A stretch of DNA of 64,000 nucleotides from Halorhodospira abdelmalekii (GTDB taxonomy: Bacteria > Pseudomonadota > Gammaproteobacteria > Nitrococcales > Halorhodospiraceae): contig NZ_NRRN01000013.1 in NCBI RefSeq assembly GCF_016583625.1, forward strand, positions 1 to 64,000. Direction: 5' to 3'. Shown piece by piece: positions 52,102-61,707 of this stretch. Numbering within the stretch: position 1 is the stretch's first letter; each line of letters opens with the position of its first letter. The notes beneath the pieces were generated by a model. That model did not search any database, was not told the origin of the DNA, and saw only the letters and a list, made by a program, of their open reading frames with translations. The position numbers were made by a program, and so were the translations under genes.

Positions 52102-54342
52102 CTACAGGCTCGCCGAAGTGCCTGACGCCGCCAGTAGCTTGCGCAGCCGCGACCAGCGCCGCCGCTGCCCGCGCCCCTTGACGGCGATCGCCAGCGCCTT
52201 GCGCTGTCCGACCAAGATCAGCAGCGCGCGGGCACGCGTCACTCCGGTATAGATCAGATTGCGCTGAAGCATCGGGTAGTGTTGGGTGGTGATCGGCATC
52301 ACCACCACCGGATACTCCGAGCCCTGCGCCTTGTGGATGGTCACAGCGTAGGCCGGTACCAGGGCATCGAGCTCACTGAAGCTGTAGATGTGCGTACGCC
52401 CCTCGAAGTCGACACTCACCTCGGCGGCCTCGGGATCGACGATGCGGATCAGCCCCAAGTCGCCGTTATAGACCTCACGATCGTAGTCGTTCTCAGTCTG
52501 CATCACCTTATCGCCGGGGGCAAAGACCGAGCCGTAGCGCTCGACCTTGGGATAGCCCTGCGGATTGAGCGCCGCTTGCAGCTCGACATTAAGGGCGCGG
52601 GCACCGAGCCCACCCCGATTCATCGGACAGAGCACTTGGATATCCCGCACCGGATCGAAGCCGAAACGGCGCGGGATGCGCCGCCCGACGATCTCCAGCA
52701 GGCGCTCGACCACCGTTTCCGGGTCATCGCCCGGTACAAAGTAGAAGTCACTGACCTCGGCGGGCGGCTCAAGCTCGGGCAGTTGCCCGGCGTTGATGCG
52801 GTGGGCGGCGGTCACAATCGCACTGCGCGCGGCCTGGCGAAAGACCTCGGTCAGACGCACCACCGGGAGCGTTGCCGCGTCGATCAGATCAGCGAGCACT
52901 TGCCCCGGCCCGACCGACGGCAGCTGATCGACATCGCCGACCAGGATCAGTGCTGCGTGCTCCGGCAGCGCCTTGACGAGGGCGTACATCAGACGGACAT
53001 CGACCATCGAGGTCTCATCGACGACGACCAAATCGGCCTCGATTGGATGGTCGGCATTGCGCTTAAAGCCGCCCGATTGCGAATCGGTCTCGAGCAGGCG
53101 GTGGATCGTCTGTGCCGGGAGCCCGGTCGTCTCGCTCATGCGCTTAGCCGCCCGTCCGGTCGGCGCACAGAGCTGCAACTCAACGCGTTTGGCACTGAGG
53201 ATCCGCAACAGGCTATTGAGTACGGTGGTCTTACCGACCCCCGGCCCCCCGGTGATCACGCAGACCTTGCTGCGCAGCGCCGTCGCAACTGCCTGCCGCT
53301 GCCCCTTGGCGAGCTCCATCCCGGTCTGCTTCTCGACCCAGGCCAGCGCACGCGCGCTGTCGATGGCCGGCCACGGCAACGGCGCTGTCAGCAGCGCCCG
53401 CAGTCTTTCGGCAATGCCCTGCTCCGCCTGATAGAGCCCAGCAAGAAAGAGGCAGTCGCGCCCATCGAGCGCATCGGCGACGATCGCGCCGCTATCGAGC
53501 TCCGCCTCCACGGCCTGCTCGATCAGCGGCGGCGGCACCTCCAGGAGTTCCTGCGCGGTGCGCAACAGCTCGTCACGCGGCAACCCGCAGTGGCCGCCGT
53601 CCATCGCCTCGGCGAGGGCGTGTGCCACTCCGGCGCGTACCCGAATCGGTGCCTGCGGGTCGATCCCGAGCTTAGCGGCGATGCGATCGGCGGTCAAAAA
53701 CCCGATCCCACGGATATCGCGGGCTAAGCGGTAGGGGTTCTCCACCATCACCGCCACCGCTCCGCTGCCGTAGGTCTTGTAGATGCGCACCGCGCGCGCC
53801 GTCCCGACGCCGTGGCTGTGCAGAAAGACCATGATCTCGCGGACGACCTTCTGCTCGGCCCACGCCTCTTTGATCCGCTGCGCGCGCACCGGACCGATCC
53901 CCTCGATCTGCCTAAGGCGCTCGGGCTCCTGCTCGATGACATCGAAGACCTGATCGCCGAAGGCGGCGACCAACTTACCGCCGTAGATCGGACCGATACC
54001 GCGGATCATCCCCGAGGCCAGGTAGCGTCGGATCCCCTCGGTCGAACTCGGCGCCGAGCTCTTTAAGAAGTTGGCACGAAACTGCAGCCCGTAGTTGCGA
54101 TCGTTCGTCCACATGCCGCTGGCCGTGACCCACTCGCCGGCGCCGATCAGCCCCGCGTGTCCAACGATCGTCACCAGATCCCGCTGCCCGCGCGCCTTGA
54201 CTTGCAGGACACAAAAGCCACTGTCGGCGTTATGGAAGGTCACGCGCTCAATCAGCCCGGCGAGCACTTCCTGCTGAGGCTCGCAGATCGAAAGCCCCAT
54301 TGAGTGCTGCCTCGACTGCTGCTGAGGCGGGCTACTCTCCAT
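52102..54342 (-). CDS. recD2: RecD2-type SF1B DNA helicase
   Basis: The 746-residue protein has the long N-terminal region of RecD2 (OB-like domain and HhH motifs such as EGIGPVRAQRIKEA and IRGIGFLTADRIAAKL), then helicase motifs: Walker A GGPGVGKTTVL, Walker B VVVDETSMVD, motif III VGDVDQLPSVGPGQVL and motif VI region YAVTIHKAQGSEYPVVV. It is a 5'-3' helicase acting without RecBC, probably in repair or recombination. AGGAG precedes the ATG by about ten bases. It sits on the same strand as comEC and lolCD but with gaps of 74 bases or more. Confidence 0.95.
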   Translation of the reverse strand: MESSPPQQQSRQHSMGLSICEPQQEVLAGLIERVTFHNADSGFCVLQVKARGQRDLVTIVGHAGLIGAGEWVTASGMWTNDRNYGLQFRANFLKSSAPSSTEGIRRYLASGMIRGIGPIYGGKLVAAFGDQVFDVIEQEPERLRQIEGIGPVRAQRIKEAWAEQKVVREIMVFLHSHGVGTARAVRIYKTYGSGAVAVMVENPYRLARDIRGIGFLTADRIAAKLGIDPQAPIRVRAGVAHALAEAMDGGHCGLPRDELLRTAQELLEVPPPLIEQAVEAELDSGAIVADALDGRDCLFLAGLYQAEQGIAERLRALLTAPLPWPAIDSARALAWVEKQTGMELAKGQRQAVATALRSKVCVITGGPGVGKTTVLNSLLRILSAKRVELQLCAPTGRAAKRMSETTGLPAQTIHRLLETDSQSGGFKRNADHPIEADLVVVDETSMVDVRLMYALVKALPEHAALILVGDVDQLPSVGPGQVLADLIDAATLPVVRLTEVFRQAARSAIVTAAHRINAGQLPELEPPAEVSDFYFVPGDDPETVVERLLEIVGRRIPRRFGFDPVRDIQVLCPMNRGGLGARALNVELQAALNPQGYPKVERYGSVFAPGDKVMQTENDYDREVYNGDLGLIRIVDPEAAEVSVDFEGRTHIYSFSELDALVPAYAVTIHKAQGSEYPVVVMPITTQHYPMLQRNLIYTGVTRARALLILVGQRKALAIAVKGRGQRRRWSRLRKLLAASGTSASL

Positions 54343-54416
54343 CGCCGCTCAAGCTCCTACCGGTCGCGCCGTCCATGCTGCCCATCCTATAACGGGACCA
54401 GGAAAGAGACTAGCCA

Positions 54417-56753
54417 TCACCGGCCACCGCCGCCGTCACCGTGAAAGATCCGAGCGCGTCGCTCCCACTCGCTGCTCAGGCGCCAACCTGCTGCGCCCCC
54501 TGCGCCCTCACCTGTGCCTGTGCTGCCTGCCAAAGAGAGCGTCAACGCCCCCTGTTCAGCGCTGTCGATGCAATCGTGACACGTACCCGCCCGATAGCGA
54601 CAAAGCACAGCGCGCGGCGAGGCAGCCGCTTGAGGCGCCGCGGGCGAATCGGGAAGATCGGTGTCTCCGCCAGAGGTATCAGCGGAACAGCGCTTGCCTC
54701 CACCACACGCCCCCTCACACTGCGACCTCCGCTGCAAAGCAATGATGAACGCCGTATCGATCAGGTCGCGCGGGCCGCTACCGAGTTCAGGAACGAGGTA
54801 GACCGGAGCCGGCTGCCCTGCCCCTTCAGCAGCCGCAGCGCTGATCTTCAGCTCACACCCCGCAGCCCCGCGCCGCGTCTCTAGCTGTAACCCGCCCTGT
54901 AGTCCGCCTGACATCGCCCCGAGCGCTTGCTGCCACCCGCTACACCCTAGCCCGCTTACCCACTCGATCTCGGGCCAGCGCTGCCGTGCGGCTGCGACCG
55001 CCCCCGACCACGGCCCCTCGGCACGCGGTACCACCCACGCCCGCAGTTCCAGATCGCGTGCCGCCAGATAGGGCGCCAGCGCGACCTCGACGGCGTTCAG
55101 CGTCCCTCCTGGTCCGCCCCCATAAACGACGGCGTGGCCGTCGGCCTCGATCAGTGCCGTCAAACCGGCACCGGTCTCAAAGAGCACGACGCGCGGCGAC
55201 TCACGCGGCGATATCGCCGGCATCAACAACAGACCCGCGAGCAGCGGCAGCGCCAGCCAGCGCCCCGGCAGACCGCGCGGAGCGAGGAAGTAGAGCACAC
55301 CGATCAGGGCCAACAGCGTCACCGCCACGCTCGGCGGTGTGACCGCCAGCGTACCCAGCTGCCCCTCCAGCCACCCCAGCGCCGCCATCAGCCCGGCCAG
55401 CGACGTATCCGCCCACCGCCACAGCCACCCGGCCAGCGCCGGACTGACCGGGAGCAGCACCACCCCGGCGAGGACCAGCGGCACCACGGCAAAGCTGACC
55501 CAGGGCACGGCCAGCCAGTTTGCCGGCGGCGAGAGCCACGGCAGGTGGCCAAACCAGATCGCCGTCGCCGGCAGCAGCGCCAAACCGACCACCGCCTGGA
55601 TGCGTAGCCAAGCCCAGAGCCCAAAGCCGCGCGCCCGCCCCAGAGTCGCCAAAAAGATCACCGCCACAGCGGCAAAGGAGAGCCAGAAACCGGCCCCCAG
55701 CGGCGCCCACGGATCGACGAGCAGCACCAGGGTTGCGGCGATCAGCAGACTCGACCATGGCGCCATCGGACGGCGCAGCAGCAGCGCAACCGCGAAGACG
55801 CCGACCATGATCAACGCCCGCTGTGTTGGCAGCGTCAACCCGGCGAGCAGCGCATAGCCGATGGCTGCCCCCATTCCTGCCAGCGTCCCAGCGATCAGCG
55901 TCGGTACGCGGCGCACCAGCCCCGGCACCCAGCCCCACAGCCAGGCGATCAAAGCGCCAACCGCCCCGGCCACCATGCCGATGTGCAGCCCGGAGATGGC
56001 GAGCAGGTGCGCCGTACCGGTGTGCGAGAGCAGCCGCCACTGCGCATCGTCGATCTGATCGCGCACCGCCACCCCAAGCCCCTGCACCAACCCAAGCTGC
56101 GGCGAGTCACCAAGCTGCTCGGCCATCGCTGCGGCGATCGTCTGACGATAAGTATGCAGTGTGGTGGGGGCAGCGAGGCGCTGATTCTCGGGCGCGGCGC
56201 GGACGTAGCCGGTCGCACCGATGCGCCGCTGAAAGAGCCAGCGCTGATAGTCGAAGCCGGCCGGGTTGAGAAAGCCGCTCGGCGGGCGCAGCCGCACTTC
56301 GAGCTGCCAGATCTCGCCGGCCTGCAGCGGCGGCGGAGCGCCGTACCAGCGCAGCCGGATCTGCACCGGCAGTGGCTCGGCCGGCTCGGCGCCAGCGGCA
56401 ACGGAGGCATCGTTCAGGAGCGCCTGCGGGGCGATATGAAAGAGGGTGTGACCGGGGCGAACCTCGGGGACGCCGACGATCTGCCCGACCAGGCGCACGT
56501 CCCGATGAGGCGGATCAGCGGGCAGTTGCCGCTCAAGCAGAGCACCGGCAAAGAGCGCCGTCCACAACAGTCCGGCGAGGGCCGCAGCGGTCGGCCAGCG
56601 CCAAGCACGCGGCAAGACCACCAGGGCCACAACGAGAAGGGCTAGCAGAGCGAAGAGGCTACTTGCAGGCAGCGGCTCACGCAGCAGCGCTACGGTGAGC
56701 AGTGTCGCAACGATAAAGGCAAGCAATCCGGCTCGCATGGTACCCCTGGTCAT
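54417..56753 (-). CDS. comEC: DNA uptake channel ComEC/Rec2 with degenerate C-terminal MBL domain
   Basis: ComEC carries single-stranded DNA across the inner membrane during transformation. Present are an N-terminal membrane hairpin, an OB-like DUF4131 segment, and the competence domain with LLAISGLHIGMVAG and about ten helices. The C-terminal region should be a metallo-beta-lactamase nuclease with HxHxDH; here the corresponding stretches read LFETGAGLTALIEADG, VVYGGGPGG and WVVPRAEGPWSGA, with no metal-ligand cluster. Two Cys-rich patches follow (CEGACGGGKRC, CRYRAGTCHDC). Start ATG 56753, or 56738 (MRAGLLAF) with AGGGG closer upstream. Uptake function with altered strand degradation is inferred. 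Confidence 0.9.
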   Translation of the reverse strand: MTRGTMRAGLLAFIVATLLTVALLREPLPASSLFALLALLVVALVVLPRAWRWPTAAALAGLLWTALFAGALLERQLPADPPHRDVRLVGQIVGVPEVRPGHTLFHIAPQALLNDASVAAGAEPAEPLPVQIRLRWYGAPPPLQAGEIWQLEVRLRPPSGFLNPAGFDYQRWLFQRRIGATGYVRAAPENQRLAAPTTLHTYRQTIAAAMAEQLGDSPQLGLVQGLGVAVRDQIDDAQWRLLSHTGTAHLLAISGLHIGMVAGAVGALIAWLWGWVPGLVRRVPTLIAGTLAGMGAAIGYALLAGLTLPTQRALIMVGVFAVALLLRRPMAPWSSLLIAATLVLLVDPWAPLGAGFWLSFAAVAVIFLATLGRARGFGLWAWLRIQAVVGLALLPATAIWFGHLPWLSPPANWLAVPWVSFAVVPLVLAGVVLLPVSPALAGWLWRWADTSLAGLMAALGWLEGQLGTLAVTPPSVAVTLLALIGVLYFLAPRGLPGRWLALPLLAGLLLMPAISPRESPRVVLFETGAGLTALIEADGHAVVYGGGPGGTLNAVEVALAPYLAARDLELRAWVVPRAEGPWSGAVAAARQRWPEIEWVSGLGCSGWQQALGAMSGGLQGGLQLETRRGAAGCELKISAAAAEGAGQPAPVYLVPELGSGPRDLIDTAFIIALQRRSQCEGACGGGKRCSADTSGGDTDLPDSPAAPQAAASPRAVLCRYRAGTCHDCIDSAEQGALTLSLAGSTGTGEGAGGAAGWRLSSEWERRARIFHGDGGGGR

Positions 56754-56837
56754 CCGTGACCGATCAGATGGAGCTAATGATACGGCCTCTTGGCCCTAAA
56801 AACGACGACTCAGTCGCCTGGCATCAATCGGCGCACA

Positions 56838-57629
56838 TCAATCGGCGCGCAACTGCCCATCCTCGATGCGCAACACCCGCTCGGTGCGCCGGGCAAGCTC
56901 CATATCGTGGGTGACGAAGATCAGCGCCGTACCCAACTCGTCGTTGAGCTGCTGGAGTAGTTCAAAGACCCGCAGCGCCGTCTGCCGATCGAGATTGCCC
57001 GTCGGCTCATCGGCCAGGATGCAGCGCGGCCGCGTCACCGCCGCCCGCGCGATCGCGACCCGCTGCCGTTCCCCGCCGGAGAGCTCCGCCGGGCGGTGCT
57101 CTAAACGCTCGCCGAGGCCGATGCGACTCAGCAACTCGGCGGCCGCTGCCCGACTCTGCGCCGGCGGCGTGCGGCGGATCAGCAGCGGCATCGCGACGTT
57201 CTCCAGCGCAGTGAACTCCGGCAGCAAGTGGTGAAACTGATAGATAAAGCCGAGGGCGCGGTTGCGCAGCCGCCCCCGCGCAGCCTGCTTCAGGGAATAG
57301 ATCGACTCGCCGTCGACCTGCACCGTGCCGGCACTCGGTCGATCGAGCCCACCGAGAATATGCAGCAGGGTGCTCTTACCGGAGCCGGAGGGACCGACGA
57401 TGGCGACCTGTTCCCCAGCGGCGACTTGCAGCTCAATGGCACGCAGTACCTCGAGCTCCTGCGGCCCCTCACTAAAGCGCTTCACCACGCCGTGACAGGC
57501 AATCACCGGGGTCTTGGTCGTCGCCGCCGTACCCGCCGCAGCCGTGGCAAGGCCAACCGTGGCAGTAGCGGCCTCGGCAGGTGTGGCCGTTGCGGCAGCG
57601 GCCAGCGCAGCGGTCAACGGCTTACTCAT
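56838..57629 (-). CDS. lolD: lipoprotein-releasing ABC transporter ATPase LolD
   Basis: ATPase of the LolCDE-type complex that extracts lipoproteins from the inner membrane for LolA. Motifs: Walker [13 protein letters not shown], the LolD-type [19 protein letters not shown], signature [14 protein letters not shown], Walker [13 protein letters not shown] and H-loop VTHDMELA. The first 40 residues are an Ala/Thr-rich low-complexity extension absent from E. coli LolD; a GTG at 57506 ([11 protein letters not shown]) would give the normal length. The ATG at 57629 overlaps the lolC stop by eight bases, so the pair is one operon. Confidence 0.95.
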   Translation of the reverse strand: MSKPLTAALAAAATATPAEAATATVGLATAAAGTAATTKTPVIACHGVVKRFSEGPQELEVLRAIELQVAAGEQVAIVGPSGSGKSTLLHILGGLDRPSAGTVQVDGESIYSLKQAARGRLRNRALGFIYQFHHLLPEFTALENVAMPLLIRRTPPAQSRAAAAELLSRIGLGERLEHRPAELSGGERQRVAIARAAVTRPRCILADEPTGNLDRQTALRVFELLQQLNDELGTALIFVTHDMELARRTERVLRIEDGQLRAD

Positions 57630-58878
57630 AGCGCAGTGCCTCCGCCGGCTCGGTGCGGGCGGCTCGCCACGCCGGATAGAGGGTTGCGAACAGCGACAGG
57701 ATCAGGGCCAACACGGTGATCCGCGTGACATCATCGACCCGCAACTCCGATGGCAAGTCGCTGATATAGTAGACATCAGCCGGCATGAACTCGAAATTCA
57801 GCAATCGCTCGATGCTCGGCACGATCGTCTCCACATTGAGTGCCAGGGCCACCCCACCGATCAGTCCCAACAGGGTGCCGACAAAGCCGATCACCGCCCC
57901 CTGTACGATAAAGACCGCCATGACGCTGCGCGGACTGAGCCCGAGGGTGCGTAAGATGGCGATATCGGACTGTTTATCGCGCACGACCATGACCAGGGTC
58001 GAGACGATGTTAAAGGCGGCAACCGCCACGATCAGCGTCAAGATGACGAACATGACCGTCTTTTCGGTCTGCACGGCGCGGAAGAAATTGGCGTGCTGGC
58101 GCGTCCAGTCGATGACTCGATAGCGCCCGGGCAGTCCATCGGCGACCTCCGGGGCAAGCCACGGCGCAGCAAGCATATCGTCGAATTTCAGCCGGATGCC
58201 ACCGACACTCCCCTCCAGACGCTGCAACCGCGCAACATCCTCCAGGTGAGCAACCGCTAACGTGCGATCGTACTCGTGCATACCGACTTCGAAAATGCCG
58301 GTGACGGTAAAGCGGCGCATCCGCGGCGTGATTCCAGCGACCGAGATGCGCGCCTCGGGGGTCATCACCGTGATCCGATCCCCGACCCGTACACGCAGCT
58401 CGCGGGCTAAGGCCGAACCGAGAATCACCCCGTACTCGCCCGCCTCCAGCTGATCGCTGCCGGCTACGACGTGCGCTAAGACCTCTGAGACCCGTGGTTC
58501 ACGCTGCGGATCGATCCCGCGCAGCAGTGCGCCGCTGACCAACGCCCCGCGCGCCACCATGACCTCGCCATCGACAAAGGGGGCGGCGCCGAGGACCCGC
58601 GGATGGCTCTCCGCCCGCTCAATAACCGCCGGCCAATCGCTGATCGCCCCACCCGTTGCCCCACCTTGGGCGTGGATCTCGGCGTGTGAGATCATCCCGA
58701 GGATGCGCTCGCGCAACTCACGCTCAAAGCCATTCATCACCGAGATCACGGTGATCAGGGCCGCCACACCGAGGGCGATCCCGATCATCGAGGTCAGGGT
58801 GATGAAGGAGACAAAGTGAGCGCGGCGACGGGCACGCGTGTAGCGCAGTCCGATGAAAAGCTCAACGGGTCGAAACAA
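57622..58878 (-). CDS. lolC: lipoprotein-releasing ABC transporter permease LolC/LolE
   Basis: A 418-residue permease with one N-terminal membrane helix ([21 protein letters not shown]), a large periplasmic domain (about residues 45-270) and three C-terminal helices ([21 protein letters not shown] and others): the FtsX-like MacB/LolC layout. The opening [24 protein letters not shown] is the LolC/E signature. Translation starts at TTG (58878) with GGAG nine bases upstream. Only one permease gene is present, so the complex may use two copies of this subunit (LolF-like arrangement), or a second lies elsewhere. Confidence 0.94.
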   Translation of the reverse strand: MFRPVELFIGLRYTRARRRAHFVSFITLTSMIGIALGVAALITVISVMNGFERELRERILGMISHAEIHAQGGATGGAISDWPAVIERAESHPRVLGAAPFVDGEVMVARGALVSGALLRGIDPQREPRVSEVLAHVVAGSDQLEAGEYGVILGSALARELRVRVGDRITVMTPEARISVAGITPRMRRFTVTGIFEVGMHEYDRTLAVAHLEDVARLQRLEGSVGGIRLKFDDMLAAPWLAPEVADGLPGRYRVIDWTRQHANFFRAVQTEKTVMFVILTLIVAVAAFNIVSTLVMVVRDKQSDIAILRTLGLSPRSVMAVFIVQGAVIGFVGTLLGLIGGVALALNVETIVPSIERLLNFEFMPADVYYISDLPSELRVDDVTRITVLALILSLFATLYPAWRAARTEPAEALRYE

Positions 58879-59075
58879 CGGGGTACACTCCCAAATCCGG
58901 CAACCGAATATCGCTGGCTAGGGTAACCCGGGGTGCGACCGAACGCCAGCCTCTAAGCGGTAACCACGCGCGCCGCGGTCGTATACTGCCATTGTATAGT
59001 GTGCATCAATAATCTTTGACTTTAGTACCCCATCGCGTATATTGCCCTTGCCTTTGCCGGGACCGATCGACTCGT

Positions 59076-60194
59076 ATGCAAGCACGACTGCGTCCAGAGC
59101 TGCAAATCCCCCGCCTGCCTGCCGAATGGGAGCCCCATGCAGCGCTGCTGCTGACGTGGCCCCACGCTGGGGGTGACTGGGGCCGCACACTACCCGAGAT
59201 CGAACACTGTTTCGAGCAACTCGCCTGCGCAGCGGCGGCCTTCGAGCCGCTGCTGATCGTCTGCCCCGAGACACCCGGGGCCGCTGCCCGGGTGCGCGAG
59301 CGCCTATTGTCGCGTGGCGTGAACGCCGAGCGCTGCGTTGTGATCGAGGCGCCATCGAACGATGTTTGGGCGCGCGACCACGGCCCGATCACCATCCAGC
59401 GGCCCGATGGCAGCGTCCAGCTGCTCGACTTTCGTTTTAACGGCTGGGGCGAGCGCCACCCCTCCAGCGACGATGACCGCATCCCGCGCGTCCTCACCGA
59501 ACGGGGGGGGATCGGCAGCCACCACTACCGCCGCATCGAGTGGGTCCTGGAGGGCGGCAGCATCGACTGCGACGGCGCCGGCACGCTGCTGACGACGACC
59601 CGGTGCATGCTCAACCCCAACCGCAACGGCCAGGCGACGCGCAAAGAGGTCGAGTCGCAGCTCGCCGCCCGTCTCGGCGCCCACCGCATCATCTGGCTCG
59701 ATGACGGCTGGCTCGCCGGCGACGACACCGACGGCCACGTCGATATGCTGGCCCGCTTCGTCGACAGCGAGACGATCGCCCACGTCGTCTGTGACGACCC
59801 CAACGACCCTCACTACGAGCCCCTGCAGGCGATGGCCACTGCCCTACAGGCGGCACGCACGGTCAACGACGGCCCCTACCGTCTGATCGAACTGCCGCTC
59901 CCTGAGCCGATCTACGATGAGCAAGGCCAACGCCTCCCGGCCAGTTACGCCAACTTCGTCTTCGTCAACGGCGGCATCCTCGTCCCCGCCTACGGCGACC
60001 CAGCCGATACCGTCGCCGCCGCCCGACTCGCCGCCGCCCGCCCCGATCGGCGCATCGTCAGCGTGCCGGCCCGCGCCCTGATCCGCCAAGGCGGCAGCCT
60101 CCACTGCGCCACCATGCAGCTGCCGGCCGGGGTGCGCATCACCGCGCACGCGGAGCTCGCCGATCCGCCACTGAAGACCAGCAGCCTGCCGTAG
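59076..60194 (+). CDS. aguA: agmatine deiminase
   Basis: Converts agmatine to N-carbamoylputrescine in polyamine synthesis. The guanidino-modifying enzyme fold shows LPAEWEPHAALLLTWPH at the start, NDVWARDHGPI, the Gly-Gly-Ser of LEGGSID, the catalytic His in DDTDGHVDMLARF and the catalytic Cys in GGSLHCATMQLP near the end. The ATG at 59076 gives 372 residues, the family length; the frame reaches back to 59016. It lies 29 bases before aguB, whose product takes the next step, so the two form an operon for putrescine production. Confidence 0.96.
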   Translation: MQARLRPELQIPRLPAEWEPHAALLLTWPHAGGDWGRTLPEIEHCFEQLACAAAAFEPLLIVCPETPGAAARVRERLLSRGVNAERCVVIEAPSNDVWARDHGPITIQRPDGSVQLLDFRFNGWGERHPSSDDDRIPRVLTERGGIGSHHYRRIEWVLEGGSIDCDGAGTLLTTTRCMLNPNRNGQATRKEVESQLAARLGAHRIIWLDDGWLAGDDTDGHVDMLARFVDSETIAHVVCDDPNDPHYEPLQAMATALQAARTVNDGPYRLIELPLPEPIYDEQGQRLPASYANFVFVNGGILVPAYGDPADTVAAARLAAARPDRRIVSVPARALIRQGGSLHCATMQLPAGVRITAHAELADPPLKTSSLP

Positions 60195-60223
60195 CGCACA
60201 CCGTTTGCAAGGGGCCGATTCCA

Positions 60224-61180
60224 ATGGCACTAACCCTCGGACTCGTCCAGCACGCCTGCGACGATACCACTGAAACGAACTGGCAACGCACCGCAGACGG
60301 CATCGCCGAGGCCGCCGCGCGCGGCGCCGAGTTGATCCTTTTACAGGAGCTGCACAGCGGCCCCTACCCCTGCTTCGAGGCCCATCCGCGCCACTTCGCC
60401 AGCGCCGAGCCGATCCCAGGACCGAGCACCGCCCGACTCGCCGAGCTAGCCACGCGCCATAACGCTGTTATCGTCGGCTCGCTCTTTGAGCGCCGCGCCG
60501 CCGGGCTCTTTCACAACACCGCGGTGGTCCTAGAGCGCGACGGTCGCCTGCTCGGCTGCTACCGTAAGATGCACATCCCTGACGATCCCGGCTACTACGA
60601 GAAGTTTTACTTCACCCCAGGGGATGCGGGCGCTGCGGGCCATGCGGGTGCGGGCCATGCCAGAGGCAAGCGGCAGCGCGGTTTTGTGCCGATTGATAGC
60701 AGCGTCGGCCGCCTCGGTCTACTCGTCTGCTGGGATCAGTGGTTCCCCGAGGCTGCCCGCCTGATGGCGCTCGCCGGGGCCGAATTGCTGCTCTATCCGA
60801 CCGCGATCGGCTTCGATGCCAGTGAACCGGCCAACGAGCAGGCCCGGCAACGAGAGGCGTGGCAGATCGTGCAGCGCGGCCACGCCATCGCCAACGGCCT
60901 CCCGCTCGCCGCCTGTAACCGCAGTGGACACGAGGCCGCGGCCCGCTTCTGGGGGCGCAGCTTTATCTGCGGCCCCCAAGGCGAAATGCTGGCCGAAGCC
61001 GGCGAGGAGCCGGCAGTCATCGTCGCTGAGGTCGATCTGCGCCGCAGCGAAGCAGTCCGCTGCATGTGGCCCTTTCTCCGGGATCGACGCATCGATGCTT
61101 ACGCCGATCTGAGCGAACGCTTTCGCGACTGTGGCTGCGGTGGTGGCTGCGGAAGTGGCGGCGGCTGCAGTGGTGATTGA
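60224..61180 (+). CDS. aguB: N-carbamoylputrescine amidohydrolase with Cys/Gly-rich tail
   Basis: Nitrilase-superfamily enzyme that releases putrescine, CO2 and ammonia. The Glu-Lys-Cys triad is visible: Glu in LILLQELHSGPYPC, Lys in CYRKMHIPDDPGYYEKFYF and Cys in LGLLVCWDQWFPEAARLM. The 318 residues exceed the usual 290-300 because of a Gly/Ala/His insertion (GAAGHAGAGHARGKR) and a C-terminal tail of about 20 residues, CGCGGGCGSGGGCSGD, with four Cys. The tail could bind metal or be a neutral repeat expansion. AAGGGG is nine bases before the ATG. Confidence 0.95.
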   Translation: MALTLGLVQHACDDTTETNWQRTADGIAEAAARGAELILLQELHSGPYPCFEAHPRHFASAEPIPGPSTARLAELATRHNAVIVGSLFERRAAGLFHNTAVVLERDGRLLGCYRKMHIPDDPGYYEKFYFTPGDAGAAGHAGAGHARGKRQRGFVPIDSSVGRLGLLVCWDQWFPEAARLMALAGAELLLYPTAIGFDASEPANEQARQREAWQIVQRGHAIANGLPLAACNRSGHEAAARFWGRSFICGPQGEMLAEAGEEPAVIVAEVDLRRSEAVRCMWPFLRDRRIDAYADLSERFRDCGCGGGCGSGGGCSGD

Positions 61181-61203
61181 GCCAATCGTCACGGCTGGCT
61201 ACC

Positions 61204-61707
61204 ATGGACGGAGGATCACCCATTCCGCAACGAAGTGAGTACGCCGTGGACCCACAAACCCGTCGACAAGCAGAGCAACAGGGGCCTGAGGCCCAACCGC
61301 AAGGCTATGCGGAGGGCGCGCAGCGACCGCGTGATATCCGCGCGACCTTCACCTACTTCTCCTTCCTGGCAGCCCTCGCCACCATCATCCATCCCGGCTT
61401 GGTGATTGTGGTCATTCTGCCGGTGATTGGCGTCGGCCTGGCTTATCATGGGGTCTTTAGCAGCGATGCCCCCTTCTGGGTCAAGACCCACTACCAGTAC
61501 CAAGTCGTCACCTTCTGGCTTGCCGTCGTCGGTGCCGGTATCGCCTTGCTCATCTATCCAGCCTCCAGTGGCTTCGGTTACCTTGTCCACGCCCTGGTGC
61601 TGGCCTGGGTGCTGATGCGCTCTATCTACGGCTTGGGGCAGTTGAGCCGGCGTGATGCTATCGCTGAGCCGGGCTCCTTTTTCTTTGGGTGGAAACGCCA
61701 GCGTTGA
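61204..61707 (+). CDS. DUF4870-like small membrane protein
   Basis: A polar Gln/Pro-rich N-terminus (about 40 residues) precedes three to four membrane segments (FSFLAALATIIHPGLVIVVIL, VVTFWLAVVGAGIALLIYP, YLVHALVLAWVLMRSIYGL). The APFWVKTHYQYQVVTFW motif and the closing [20 protein letters not shown] fit the DUF4870/Tic20-like family of unknown function. Start taken at ATG 61204; a TTG at 61177 and a GTG downstream are possible. Its stop overlaps the start region of mfd, suggesting co-transcription with it. Confidence 0.72.
   Translation: MDGGSPIPQRSEYAVDPQTRRQAEQQGPEAQPQGYAEGAQRPRDIRATFTYFSFLAALATIIHPGLVIVVILPVIGVGLAYHGVFSSDAPFWVKTHYQYQVVTFWLAVVGAGIALLIYPASSGFGYLVHALVLAWVLMRSIYGLGQLSRRDAIAEPGSFFFGWKRQR

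Noticed and set aside
52279-53727. 482-codon plus-strand open frame opposite recD2
   Set aside because: Antisense shadow with biased composition; RecD2 helicase motifs are on the minus strand.
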